DNA of 64,000 nucleotides, from positions 5,221,001-5,285,000 of the forward strand of contig NZ_CP095481.1 in assembly GCF_023023025.1 (NCBI RefSeq). The letters are read 5' to 3'. Below the pieces are notes generated by a model. The model worked only from the letters and a program-made list of their open reading frames with translations. It had not been told where the DNA came from and did not search any database. The position numbers were made by a program, and so were the translations under genes. Shown here piece by piece: positions 34,810 to 43,257 of this stretch. Positions within the stretch are counted from its first letter, which is position 1, and each line of letters starts with the position of its first letter. This DNA is from Amycolatopsis sp. WQ 127309 (lineage in GTDB: Bacteria > Actinomycetota > Actinomycetes > Mycobacteriales > Pseudonocardiaceae).

Positions 34810-35526
34810 ATGACGGAGCGAGTGCCCGTGCTGTGCTTCCCGCCCGCGGGGGCGGGGCCGAGCTTCTTCCAGGCGTGGCCGGACGCCTCGCCCGCGCTCC
34901 GGTTCGCCGCGGTCGAGCTGCCCGGCAAGGAGCGGCGCTTCGCCGAGGAGCCGGCGACCACGATGACCGAGCTGGTCGACGCGATCGCCGAGGACGTGCT
35001 GCGCGAGGTGGGCGCCGCCGGCCGCGTCGGCGTCTTCGGCCACTCCTTCGGTGCCCTGGTGGCCTACGAGGTCGCCCGGCTCGTCGCGCGCGAGCGGCCG
35101 GCGGTGGACCTGACGCTGTTCGCCAGCGGCGCGCCGCGGCCGGGGGTGCCGCGGTCCTCGCCGATCGGCGGCCTGCCCGACGACGAGTTCGTCGTCGCCG
35201 TCGCCGAGCTGGCCGGGTACCGCCACCCCGCGCTGGACGACCCGGACCTGCGGGAACTGCTCCTGCCGGCGCTGCGCGGCGACGTCGCGGTCGACGAGTC
35301 CTACCGGCCCGCGGAGCAGGCGCCGGCCGCGTTCCCGGTCGTCTCGGTCCGCGGCGACGCCGACGAATTGGTGTCCGCGGCGGCCGCCGCCCGCTGGCGC
35401 GAGGTGACGGCCACGGGCTGCACCACGCGGGAGTTTCCCGGCGGCCACATGTACCTGATCGAGCACTGGGCACCGCTGGTCACGCTGCTGGAACGGACCC
35501 TGGCCGGCGAACAGGCCCGGTCGTGA
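34810..35526 (+). CDS. Type II thioesterase (first copy)
   Basis: A 238-aa alpha/beta hydrolase: CFPPAGAG oxyanion loop, FGHSFGALVAYE with Ser79, and FPGGHMYL with the catalytic His. Editing thioesterases of this type clear misprimed carrier proteins. GAGGGGACG precedes the ATG; the stop overlaps the SDR start. Confidence 0.92.
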   Translation: MTERVPVLCFPPAGAGPSFFQAWPDASPALRFAAVELPGKERRFAEEPATTMTELVDAIAEDVLREVGAAGRVGVFGHSFGALVAYEVARLVARERPAVDLTLFASGAPRPGVPRSSPIGGLPDDEFVVAVAELAGYRHPALDDPDLRELLLPALRGDVAVDESYRPAEQAPAAFPVVSVRGDADELVSAAAAARWREVTATGCTTREFPGGHMYLIEHWAPLVTLLERTLAGEQARS

Positions 35527-36353
35527 CCGGCCGGCTCGCGGGGCGGATCGCGCTCGTCACGGGCGCGGCGCGGGGGATCGGCCGGGCGTGCGCGACGGCG
35601 CTGGCCGCCGAGGGCGCGGACCTGGTGCTGCTCGACGTCGCCGCGCCGATCGAGGGCCTCGGCTACCCGGCCGGCACGGCCGGCCAGCTCGACCACACCG
35701 CCGCGTTGTGCGCGGAGCACGGGGCGGCGACGCTCGTCGTCGCCGCCGACGTCCGCGACCTCGGCGCGCTGGAAGCGGTGGCGCGCAAGACCGTCGACCG
35801 CTTCGGCCGCATCGACGTCCTGGTCAACAACGCCGGCATCGCCGCGCCCTCGGGCAAGGCGGTGCACGAGATGACCGAGGCCGAATGGGCCCTGATGGTC
35901 GACGTCGACCTCAGCGGGCCGTGGCGGGCCATCAAGGCCGTGGCGCCGACCATGATCGCGCAGCGGTCCGGGAGCATCGTCAACATCGCGTCGACCGCCG
36001 GGCTGGTCGGGTACCGCAACTTCGCCGGTTACGTCTCGGCCAAGCACGGCGTGCTCGGGCTGACCCGGGCCGCCGCGCTCGACCTGGCCCCGCACAAGGT
36101 CCGCGTCAACGCCGTGTGCCCCGGCTCGGTCCGCGACGACCCGGCCCTGGAAGGCCGGATGCTGTCGGAGATCGCCCGCGCGCTCGGGCTGGACGTCGCC
36201 GAGCACGAGACGACGTTCGTGCGCGACCAGCCGACCAACGAGCTCGTCGAGGCCGGTGACGTCGCCGCGGCCGTGCTGTGGCTCGCCACCGGCGAGTCCC
36301 GGCACGCCACCGGCGGCGTCGTCACCGTCGACGGCGGCTTCACGAGCCGCTGA
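35523..36353 (+). CDS. SDR oxidoreductase, possibly of the mycofactocin-associated group
   Basis: A 276-aa SDR with TGAARGIGRACATAL, LVNNAGIA, and YVSAKHG (Tyr-x3-Lys). Compared with common SDRs it has an insertion after the second strand (about residues 40-60) and a C-terminal TTFVRDQPTNELVEAGDV, features I associate with SDRs that keep their cofactor bound and depend on mycofactocin. That assignment is inference. A role as free-standing ketoreductase for the cluster is plausible. GTG start by overlap. Confidence 0.85.
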   Translation: MTGRLAGRIALVTGAARGIGRACATALAAEGADLVLLDVAAPIEGLGYPAGTAGQLDHTAALCAEHGAATLVVAADVRDLGALEAVARKTVDRFGRIDVLVNNAGIAAPSGKAVHEMTEAEWALMVDVDLSGPWRAIKAVAPTMIAQRSGSIVNIASTAGLVGYRNFAGYVSAKHGVLGLTRAAALDLAPHKVRVNAVCPGSVRDDPALEGRMLSEIARALGLDVAEHETTFVRDQPTNELVEAGDVAAAVLWLATGESRHATGGVVTVDGGFTSR

Positions 36354-36363
36354 AGGAGGAGCT

Positions 36364-38901
36364 GTGTCGAACATCCTCGCGTCCGCCGGTCTGTACCGGC
36401 TGCCGGCCGGGCTCGGCGACGAAGCCGTCCGCGTCCAAGCCACCGAAGCGGGCGCGAGCGTGTGGTTCCAGCGCGTCCCCCTGGCCTCGGCCGACGCGGA
36501 CCGGTGGCGCGAGCGGGAGCTGCGCCGCGGGATCGCCGGCAGGCCCCGGTTCGTCGTACTGTCCTATGTGGACGGCGTGCGCGAACTGGTCGTGACCACG
36601 CCCGCTGTCGAACCGCAGCTCGCGAGCGCACTGCCGGACGTCGCGGCCGTCCGGGATCCGCTGACGCACCTGGCCGGGTCGTCGAAGCCGTCCACTGTGG
36701 ACCTGGGACCGGCCGGTGCCGACGACGTGATCGCCGCGCTCGGCCTCGTGTTCAGCCGCTACGCGCGTGCCGTGACCCTGGCCATCGGCGTGCCCGGCGG
36801 CGCCACGCTCATCACCGTCGACGAGGACCAGCCGGTGGCGGTGTTCCGCAAGCACGCGGCCACCTCACCGGCCGGGTCCACGCGTGTCGTACCCGCCGTC
36901 GGCGTCGCAGTCGAGGAAACGCCGGTGCCGCACCGGATCCGTTCGGTGCCGGGCACGCCGTACCCGCTGACCGTCGAGGTCACCGGCGGGCGCGCGACGG
37001 CCTGGTTCGCCGCGGACGCCGTCGCGCCGTGGGCCGCCGCGCAGCTCGGGCGGCAGCTCACCGCCGTGCTCGCGGAGCTGCGCGGCGGCGACCAGGACCG
37101 GCCGCTCGCCGACATCGCCTTCGACGCCGTCGCTACGCCGCCGCCGGTGACCATCGGAAGCCCACGCACGATCACGGACGTCTTCGCCGAGCAGGTCGCG
37201 CGCCGCGGTGACGCGCCCGCCGTGTCCGGCGAGGACGGCCGGTTCGGCTACGCGGAACTGGCCGAGCGGGCCGGGCGGTTCGCCGCCGGGCTGCGGGACC
37301 GCGGGATCCGGCCCGGCGACCGCGTCGGGATCGTGCACGAGCGCGGCGCCGACCTGGTCGCGCTGCTGCTCGGCGTGCTCCGGGCGGGCGCGGTGTACGT
37401 CCCGCTCGACCCGGCCTACCCCGACGGCCGGCTGGCCTACATCGCCGACGACGCCGGGCTCGCGCTGGTCGTCACCGGCGAGACGTCGGCCGCACGCCTG
37501 CCGGGCCGGCCCGCGGTGACCACGGCGTACCTGCCCGCCGACGGCGAAGTGCCGGCCGGCTTGGCCGGGCCCGACGACCCGGCCTACGTCATCTACACCT
37601 CCGGCTCGACCGGGCGGCCCAAGGGCGTCGTCGTCCCGCACCGCAACGTCGTGGACCTGGTCACGGGCACCGCGCCCGGGTTCGGGCTGGGCGGCGCGGA
37701 CGTCTGGACGTGGTTCCACTCCGTGGCGTTCGACTTCTCCGTCTGGGAGATCTGGGGCTGCCTGCTCACCGGCGGCCGCCTGGTCGTCGTGCCCGAGTGG
37801 ACGCGCCGCTCGTCGGACGAGTTCGCGGCCCTGCTGCGGGACGAGCGCGTCACCGTCCTCAACCAGACGCCGTCGAGCTTCGCGCAGGTGACCGAGACGC
37901 AGCTGCGGCACTTCGACGACCTCCCGCTGCGGCTGGTCGTCTTCGGCGGCGAGCCCCTCGACGCCTTCGCGCTGTTGCCGTGGTTCGACCGGTACCCGGA
38001 GACGCGCTGCCGGCTGGTGAACATGTTCGGCATCACCGAAACCACGGTGCACGTCACCGCGCAGACCGTCACCCGCGCGGCCGCGCGGGCCGGGTCGCGC
38101 TCGGTCGGGCACGCCATCCCCGGCTGGGCGATCGAGGTCGTCGACGCGCGCCACCGGCCGTTGCCCCCGGGCGTGCCGGGTGAGATCGCCGTCGGCGGCG
38201 CCGGGCTGGCCCACGGCTACCTGGGCCGGGACGACCTGACGGCCGAACGGTTCGTCACGGACGGCGGACGTCGGCGTTACCTCAGCGGCGACCTCGGCCG
38301 CCTGCTGCCGGACGGGCGCCTGGAGCACCTCGGCCGGCTCGACAGCCAGGTCAAGCTGCGCGGCTACCGGATCGAGCTGGACGAGATCCGCAAGGTCCTG
38401 CTGGCCGAGGCCGGCGTCGTCGCGGCCGCGGTCGTGCTCGCCGCCCCGGGCACGGCCGAAGCCCGCCTCGACGCCTACGTCGTCCTCACCGGCGGCACCC
38501 CGGCCGGCCTGCGGACCCGGGCGGCGGCCCTGCTGCCCGAGTACATGGTGCCCTCGACGTTCACCGCCGTGCCCGCCCTTCCCTTGACGGTCAACGGAAA
38601 GCTCGACGAAGCGGCGCTGCCCGCCCCCGTCCTCGGCAGCACCCCGGCCGCGGCGCCGGCCGAAGCCGGCGACGGAGACGTCGTGCTGCGCGCGTGGCGC
38701 GCGGTGCTCGGGGCCGCGATCGGCCCCGACGACCACTTCTTCGACTCCGGCGGCAACTCCCTGCTCGCCGCGAAGACCCTGGCCGCGCTGCGGGACGCCG
38801 GCCTGAAGGTCGGCATCCGTGACCTCTACGGCCACCCCACTCCGCGCCGTCTCGCCGCCCACCTCGCCGAGAAGTCCCAAGAGAAGGAAGCCCAGCCGTG
38901 A
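36364..38901 (+). CDS. NRPS with degenerate C domain, threonine-type A domain and T domain (NRPS2)
   Basis: An 845-aa synthetase. Residues 1-260 have the size and C-terminal linker of a shrunken condensation domain but no HHxxxDG, so condensation activity is unlikely. A domain about 265-760: YTSGSTGRPKG, and specificity residues D457-F458-W461-N500-V526-G528-M554-V562-H563 plus the invariant Lys near the C-terminal NGK. DFWNVGMVHK differs in one place from the classic threonine code DFWNIGMVHK. T domain about 765-840: FFDSGGNSLLAAK. There is no thioesterase domain. AAGGAGG precedes the GTG; the stop overlaps the next carrier-protein gene. Confidence 0.92.
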   Translation: MSNILASAGLYRLPAGLGDEAVRVQATEAGASVWFQRVPLASADADRWRERELRRGIAGRPRFVVLSYVDGVRELVVTTPAVEPQLASALPDVAAVRDPLTHLAGSSKPSTVDLGPAGADDVIAALGLVFSRYARAVTLAIGVPGGATLITVDEDQPVAVFRKHAATSPAGSTRVVPAVGVAVEETPVPHRIRSVPGTPYPLTVEVTGGRATAWFAADAVAPWAAAQLGRQLTAVLAELRGGDQDRPLADIAFDAVATPPPVTIGSPRTITDVFAEQVARRGDAPAVSGEDGRFGYAELAERAGRFAAGLRDRGIRPGDRVGIVHERGADLVALLLGVLRAGAVYVPLDPAYPDGRLAYIADDAGLALVVTGETSAARLPGRPAVTTAYLPADGEVPAGLAGPDDPAYVIYTSGSTGRPKGVVVPHRNVVDLVTGTAPGFGLGGADVWTWFHSVAFDFSVWEIWGCLLTGGRLVVVPEWTRRSSDEFAALLRDERVTVLNQTPSSFAQVTETQLRHFDDLPLRLVVFGGEPLDAFALLPWFDRYPETRCRLVNMFGITETTVHVTAQTVTRAAARAGSRSVGHAIPGWAIEVVDARHRPLPPGVPGEIAVGGAGLAHGYLGRDDLTAERFVTDGGRRRYLSGDLGRLLPDGRLEHLGRLDSQVKLRGYRIELDEIRKVLLAEAGVVAAAVVLAAPGTAEARLDAYVVLTGGTPAGLRTRAAALLPEYMVPSTFTAVPALPLTVNGKLDEAALPAPVLGSTPAAAPAEAGDGDVVLRAWRAVLGAAIGPDDHFFDSGGNSLLAAKTLAALRDAGLKVGIRDLYGHPTPRRLAAHLAEKSQEKEAQP

Positions 38902-39155
38902 CCACACCGCACCCGCAGCCCGACCTCACCGACCTGGTCCGCCGGACCTGGGTCCGCGTGCTGGGCCACGACCGGTTCACCGACGACGACTTCTACTTCT
39001 CGGTCGGCGGCAACTCGCTGGGCGCGACGCGGGTCATGGCGGCGCTCGGCCGCGAGGTCGGCACCCGGCTGCCCGTCCGGATGCTCTTCGACCACCAGAC
39101 CGTGTCGACGCTGGTCGCCGCGCTGGCCGCCCGGCTGGAGGCGAACGCGGCATGA
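38898..39155 (+). CDS. Stand-alone peptidyl carrier protein
   Basis: An 85-aa carrier with FSVGGNSLGATR, of peptidyl type (compare the acyl-type carrier of the leftward operon). GTGA overlap with NRPS2 and ATGA overlap with the MFS gene. It gives the system a carrier in trans, perhaps to receive the threonyl group for modification by the oxygenases. Confidence 0.9.
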   Translation: MTTPHPQPDLTDLVRRTWVRVLGHDRFTDDDFYFSVGGNSLGATRVMAALGREVGTRLPVRMLFDHQTVSTLVAALAARLEANAA

Positions 39156-40429
39156 AGGGGCTGAGCCGGATCGCCGCGTTGCCGCGCGCCGCGCGCTGGC
39201 TGATCGCCACCAACGGGATCAGCGCGCTCGGCGCGGGCATGGTGATGCCGTTCCTCTGGATCTACCTCACCGAGGTCCGGCACCTGCCCACCTGGGTGCC
39301 CGCCGCGACCCTCGCCATCCAGGCGTTCGCCGCGGTGTTCGGCGGCCTGGCCTACGGCGCGCTGCTCGACCGGCTGCCCTACAACGTCGTCGTCCCGCTG
39401 GCCAACGTCAACGCCGGTGTCGGCACGCTCCTGTTCGCCTTCGCCGGGCAGGCCTGGGTCGCCGTCGCCGCCGCGGTGGTGTTCGGCTTCGGCATCAGCG
39501 GCGTCGGCACCGCCGTGCGCGCGGCCTACGGCGCGACCACGAGCACCGACCAGCGCGAAACCGCGTACTCGGCGGACTACGGCGTGCTGAACGTCGCGAT
39601 GGGGATCGGCGTGATCCTCGGCGGGGTGTTCGCCGCGCTGGCGTTCCTCAGCCCGGTCGGCCGGTACTTCCTGATGTACGCCATCGACGCGGCGACGTTC
39701 TTCGTGATGGCCGTCGCGACCGTGAAGGTGCTGCCGAACCGGGCCCACCAGGCCGAGCGGAAGCTGGCCGGCGCCGTCCGCGGCACCTACCGGGCCGTTC
39801 TGCGCTCGCCGAGCCTGCTGGCCCTGCTGGCCGTGCTGCTGCTGTCCGCGCTGGTGTCCTTCGGCCAGTTCCGCGCCGGCCTCCCGGGTTACCTGACCCA
39901 GACCGGCGCCATCACCGCGAGCGGGCTGTCGTTCGCCTTCGCCGTCAACATCATCCTCTGCGCGGTCGTGCAGTTCGCCGTGATGCCGCACCTCGAACGG
40001 TTCTCCCGGACCCTGCTGGTCGGCGCCAGCGGCGTGATGTTCGCGGCCTGCTGGGTGTTCGTGCTGCTGGCCGGGCGCCACGACGGCACGACGGCGCTGG
40101 TGCTGGCCACGGTCGCGGTGATCCTGCTGTCCATCGGCGAGTCCCTGGTCGTCCCGCTGCTGACGACGTTGCTGAACAACGCGGTCAGCGAAGACCTGCG
40201 CGGCCGGGCGAACGCCCTGTTCTCGATCACGCTGTCCACCAGCGCCGTGATCGGCCCGGCGCTGGCCGGCGCGCTGCTGTCGTTCGGGACCGGGGCCGTG
40301 TTCGTCGTCGTGATGATCGTGCTCAGCGCCGTCGCGACGCTGCTGGTGCTGAGCCTGCGCCGGACGCTGCCCGCGGAGCAGGCGGAACCCGCGCCCGAGA
40401 CCGTCGACGAAATGGAGAGCGCCGCATGA
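39152..40429 (+). CDS. MFS exporter of the cluster
   Basis: A 425-aa permease with about twelve helices; the first is GISALGAGMVMPFLWIYL and a motif-A-like loop GALLDRLPYN follows helix 2. Its place inside a coupled biosynthetic operon suggests it exports the product and gives self-resistance. The C-terminal 20 residues are acidic and cytoplasmic. Confidence 0.88.
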   Translation: MKGLSRIAALPRAARWLIATNGISALGAGMVMPFLWIYLTEVRHLPTWVPAATLAIQAFAAVFGGLAYGALLDRLPYNVVVPLANVNAGVGTLLFAFAGQAWVAVAAAVVFGFGISGVGTAVRAAYGATTSTDQRETAYSADYGVLNVAMGIGVILGGVFAALAFLSPVGRYFLMYAIDAATFFVMAVATVKVLPNRAHQAERKLAGAVRGTYRAVLRSPSLLALLAVLLLSALVSFGQFRAGLPGYLTQTGAITASGLSFAFAVNIILCAVVQFAVMPHLERFSRTLLVGASGVMFAACWVFVLLAGRHDGTTALVLATVAVILLSIGESLVVPLLTTLLNNAVSEDLRGRANALFSITLSTSAVIGPALAGALLSFGTGAVFVVVMIVLSAVATLLVLSLRRTLPAEQAEPAPETVDEMESAA

Positions 40430-41658
40430 GCCGGACACAGGGATCCGACGCGATCGCGATCGTCGGGGTGGGCTGCCGCTACGCCGGGGCCGCGAGCGCC
40501 ACGCAGTTCTGGAACAACCTGCGCGCCGGGCGCGACCGCTTCACCCGCGGCGCGCCCGTGCCGCCGGGGGACGGCCCGCGCGACATCGCCGCGTGGGGCT
40601 TCATCCCCGACCGCGACCTCTACGACGCCGGCCTGGTCGGCTACACGAGCGAGACGGCCGAGCGCGACCCGCAGCACGGCATGCTCTACGAGGCGATGTG
40701 GGCCGCGGCCGAGGACGCCGGCGTGCGGCTCTCGGACATCGGCGACGCGACCGCCGTCTACGCCGGGGTGGCGCGCACCAAGCACGTCGAGCGCGGCAGC
40801 TTCGAGTCCACTGTGGACCGCGACGCCACGTTCGCGGGCCCGCACTTCTCCTACTTCCACGACCTGCGCGCCGAAAGCATCATGGTGGACGCCTCGTGCG
40901 CGACCGGGCTCGTCGTGGTGCACCTGGCCTGCCAGAGCCTGCGCCTGGGCGCCAGCGACTACGCCTTCGCGGGCGGCGTCGCCGTGATGGACACCGACGG
41001 CACCTACGGGTACACCCCGAACGGCATCTACTCGAGCGAAGGCGTCTGCCGGCCGTTCGACCGTGCGTCCACCGGCACCGTCCCCGGCGACGGCGTCGGC
41101 GCGGTGCTGCTGCGCCGGCTCGAGGACGCGCTGGCCGACGGCGACCCGATCCACGCCGTGATCCGCTCGACCGCCGTCGACAACGACGGCAAGCAGAAGG
41201 CCGGCTTCACGATCCCCGGCGTCGAAGGCAAGATCCGCGTCGTCGACCAGGCCCTGGCGGGCGCCGGGGTGACCGGCGCGGACCTCGGGTACGTCGAGGC
41301 GCACGGCGTCGGCATCCCGGTCAACGACCAGATCGAGGCCACCGCGCTGACCGAGGCGCTCGGGTCCGCCGGGCAGCCCCTGGCCGTCGGGTCGGTCAAG
41401 GCCAGCATCGGGCACACCGACACCGCCGCCGGGCTGGCCGCGCTGATCAAGACGGCGTTCGCCGTGGAGCACGGGTTCCTGCCCGCCACCCCGAACACCA
41501 CCGAGGCGATCGAGGAGCTGACCGCGGGCGGCGACCGGTTCTCGATCCTGCCCGAGGGCCGGGACTGGGCGACCGCCGGGCCGCGCCGGGCCGGGGTCAT
41601 GTCGGCCGGGATCGGGGGCACCAACGCGTTCGCGGTCGTCGAGCAGGTCCCGTGCTGA
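40426..41658 (+). CDS. Beta-ketoacyl synthase, modular-PKS-like, stand-alone (KS1)
   Basis: A 410-aa ketosynthase with a complete triad: Cys158 in VDASCATGL, His293 in VEAHGVGIPVND and His330 in KASIGHTDTAAG. The family norm is DTACSSS and EAHGTGT, so the surroundings are divergent but the residues are intact. It has no AT, KR or ACP attached. ATGA overlap with the MFS gene, 7-bp overlap with KS2. Confidence 0.9.
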   Translation: MSRTQGSDAIAIVGVGCRYAGAASATQFWNNLRAGRDRFTRGAPVPPGDGPRDIAAWGFIPDRDLYDAGLVGYTSETAERDPQHGMLYEAMWAAAEDAGVRLSDIGDATAVYAGVARTKHVERGSFESTVDRDATFAGPHFSYFHDLRAESIMVDASCATGLVVVHLACQSLRLGASDYAFAGGVAVMDTDGTYGYTPNGIYSSEGVCRPFDRASTGTVPGDGVGAVLLRRLEDALADGDPIHAVIRSTAVDNDGKQKAGFTIPGVEGKIRVVDQALAGAGVTGADLGYVEAHGVGIPVNDQIEATALTEALGSAGQPLAVGSVKASIGHTDTAAGLAALIKTAFAVEHGFLPATPNTTEAIEELTAGGDRFSILPEGRDWATAGPRRAGVMSAGIGGTNAFAVVEQVPC

Positions 41659-42797
41659 CGTCGGACCGGGCGCTCTGCGTCACCGGGGCCGCCTGGCACA
41701 CCTCGCTCGGCGCCGGTCTGGACGAGGTGTGGACCGGCCTGCTCGCCGGGCGGTCCGGCCTGCGGGTGGTGCCCGGCGCGAACGTGCTGCGCAGCTTCGT
41801 CGCCGGCCTGCTGCCGGGCGGGCCGGCGCCGGGGAGCCCGCGGGAGCGGCACGTCGAGCTCGCCACGGCCACGGCCGAAGCCGCGTTGCGCGACGCCGGG
41901 CTGCGTGCCGAGGCCGCCGACCCGGTGCTGGTCCTGGGCACCAGCCTGGGGCCGCACATCGACGACGCGGACCCCGGCTCGCTGCACGACTGGGTCGCCG
42001 AGGCCGGCAAGCGGCTGGGGCTGAGCCGGCCGCCGGTGTCGCTGTCCACGGCGTGCTCGTCGGGGTCCGACGCGATCGCCGTCGCGGGCGAGCTGCTGGC
42101 GGCCGGGTACGCCGACGTCGTCGTCGCCGGGGGCGTCGACCTGCTGACCAAGGGCAAGCGGCTCGGGCATTCGCTGCTCGGCACGCTGTCCCCCTCGACG
42201 CACCGCGCGTTCGACGCCGACCGGTCCGGGATGCTGCCCGGCGACGGCGCGGGCTGCGTCGTCCTCGAACGGCTGGAGTCCGCGCGGCGCCGCGGCGCCC
42301 GCCCGCTCGGGTTCCTGCGCGGCTGGGGTTCCACCAACGACGCGGCCGGCATGACCGCGCCGAAACCCGACGGCGAGGCCGCCGCGCGGGCCGTCCGCCG
42401 GTCCGTCGAAGCCGCCGGGCTGAGCCTGGCCGACGTCGCCGTGGTCAACGCCCACGGCACCGCGACGGTCTTGAACGACGAGGCCGAGGCCACCTGCCTG
42501 TCCGGGCTGTTCGGCGACCTGCCGCGGCCGCCGGTGGTGTTCGCGACGAAGGGCGCGCTGGGGCACTCGCTGGGCGCGACCGGCGTCGTCGAGGCCATCA
42601 CGCTGCTGCTGGCCCTGCGCGACCGGACCGTCCCGCCGGTCCTCGGCCTGACCCGGCCGATGCCGGAGCTGCGGCTGCCGGTCGCCCGGGACGTCCCGCA
42701 CGCGGTCGAGGGCGACTTCGGGATCAGCCTGACCCTCGGGTTCGGCGGGTTCAACACCTGCGTGCTGTTCGAACGGGGGGACGACGCCGATGCCTGA
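41652..42797 (+). CDS. Beta-ketoacyl synthase, FabF-like (KS2)
   Basis: A 381-aa ketosynthase with Cys135 in STACSSGSD, His268 in VNAHGTAT and His305 in KGALGHSLGATG. All three catalytic residues are present, so it is not a chain-length factor. KS1, KS2 and the following short protein are contiguous and overlapping, which suggests a complex or successive condensations. GTG start lies inside the KS1 stop region. Confidence 0.9.
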   Translation: MLTSDRALCVTGAAWHTSLGAGLDEVWTGLLAGRSGLRVVPGANVLRSFVAGLLPGGPAPGSPRERHVELATATAEAALRDAGLRAEAADPVLVLGTSLGPHIDDADPGSLHDWVAEAGKRLGLSRPPVSLSTACSSGSDAIAVAGELLAAGYADVVVAGGVDLLTKGKRLGHSLLGTLSPSTHRAFDADRSGMLPGDGAGCVVLERLESARRRGARPLGFLRGWGSTNDAAGMTAPKPDGEAAARAVRRSVEAAGLSLADVAVVNAHGTATVLNDEAEATCLSGLFGDLPRPPVVFATKGALGHSLGATGVVEAITLLLALRDRTVPPVLGLTRPMPELRLPVARDVPHAVEGDFGISLTLGFGGFNTCVLFERGDDADA

Positions 42798-43257
42798 GCC
42801 GATCGCCACCGGGACCCGCGCCCCGGACGCGCCCCGGCCACCGGGGGCGCGGGTCCGCTACGCCGACCCGGCCGCCTGGCTGGTGTGCGACCTCGTCGGC
42901 CAGGTCCTGCGGGACTGGCCCGGCGAGCACGAGCCCGTCGGCGTCCTCGGCGTGAGCGAGTACGCCACCGGCGACACGCTGCGCCGCGTCGCCGCCGAAG
43001 TCGTCAAGCAGGTGGTCTCGCCGCTGCGGTTCGTCGCGGCCAGCCCGGGCACCCTCATCGGCCTGAGCTGCCTGCAGTTCGGCCTGCACGGGCCGAGCCT
43101 GCTGCTCACGATGCCGCCGGTCGACGGCGTGCCCGTCGCGCGGGTGCTCGCGGGCCGGTGGCTGACCGGCGCGGCGCCCGCCGTGCTGCTCGTGACGCAC
43201 GAGGTCGACCGGTCGGGCACCCACCGCGGCACCTGCGAACTCCTGGAGGCGGCGTGA
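42790..43257 (+). CDS. Short ketosynthase-like protein without active-site Cys
   Basis: A 155-aa protein whose middle (GVLGVSEYATGDTLRRVA, SPLRFVAASPGTLIGLSC, QFGLHGPSLLLTMPPVDG) has the layout of the N-terminal half of ketosynthases up to the nucleophile elbow, where the Cys is replaced. The C-terminal half of the fold is absent. It overlaps KS2 by 8 bp and the ligase gene by 4 bp, so it was kept as a separate gene. A structural partner of KS1 or KS2 is a reasonable guess. Confidence 0.6.
   Translation: MPEPIATGTRAPDAPRPPGARVRYADPAAWLVCDLVGQVLRDWPGEHEPVGVLGVSEYATGDTLRRVAAEVVKQVVSPLRFVAASPGTLIGLSCLQFGLHGPSLLLTMPPVDGVPVARVLAGRWLTGAAPAVLLVTHEVDRSGTHRGTCELLEAA

Noticed and set aside
40426..42797. 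Type II PKS KS-alpha/chain-length-factor pair
   Set aside because: Both proteins retain Cys-His-His, whereas a chain-length factor lacks the Cys. They also belong to different KS branches.
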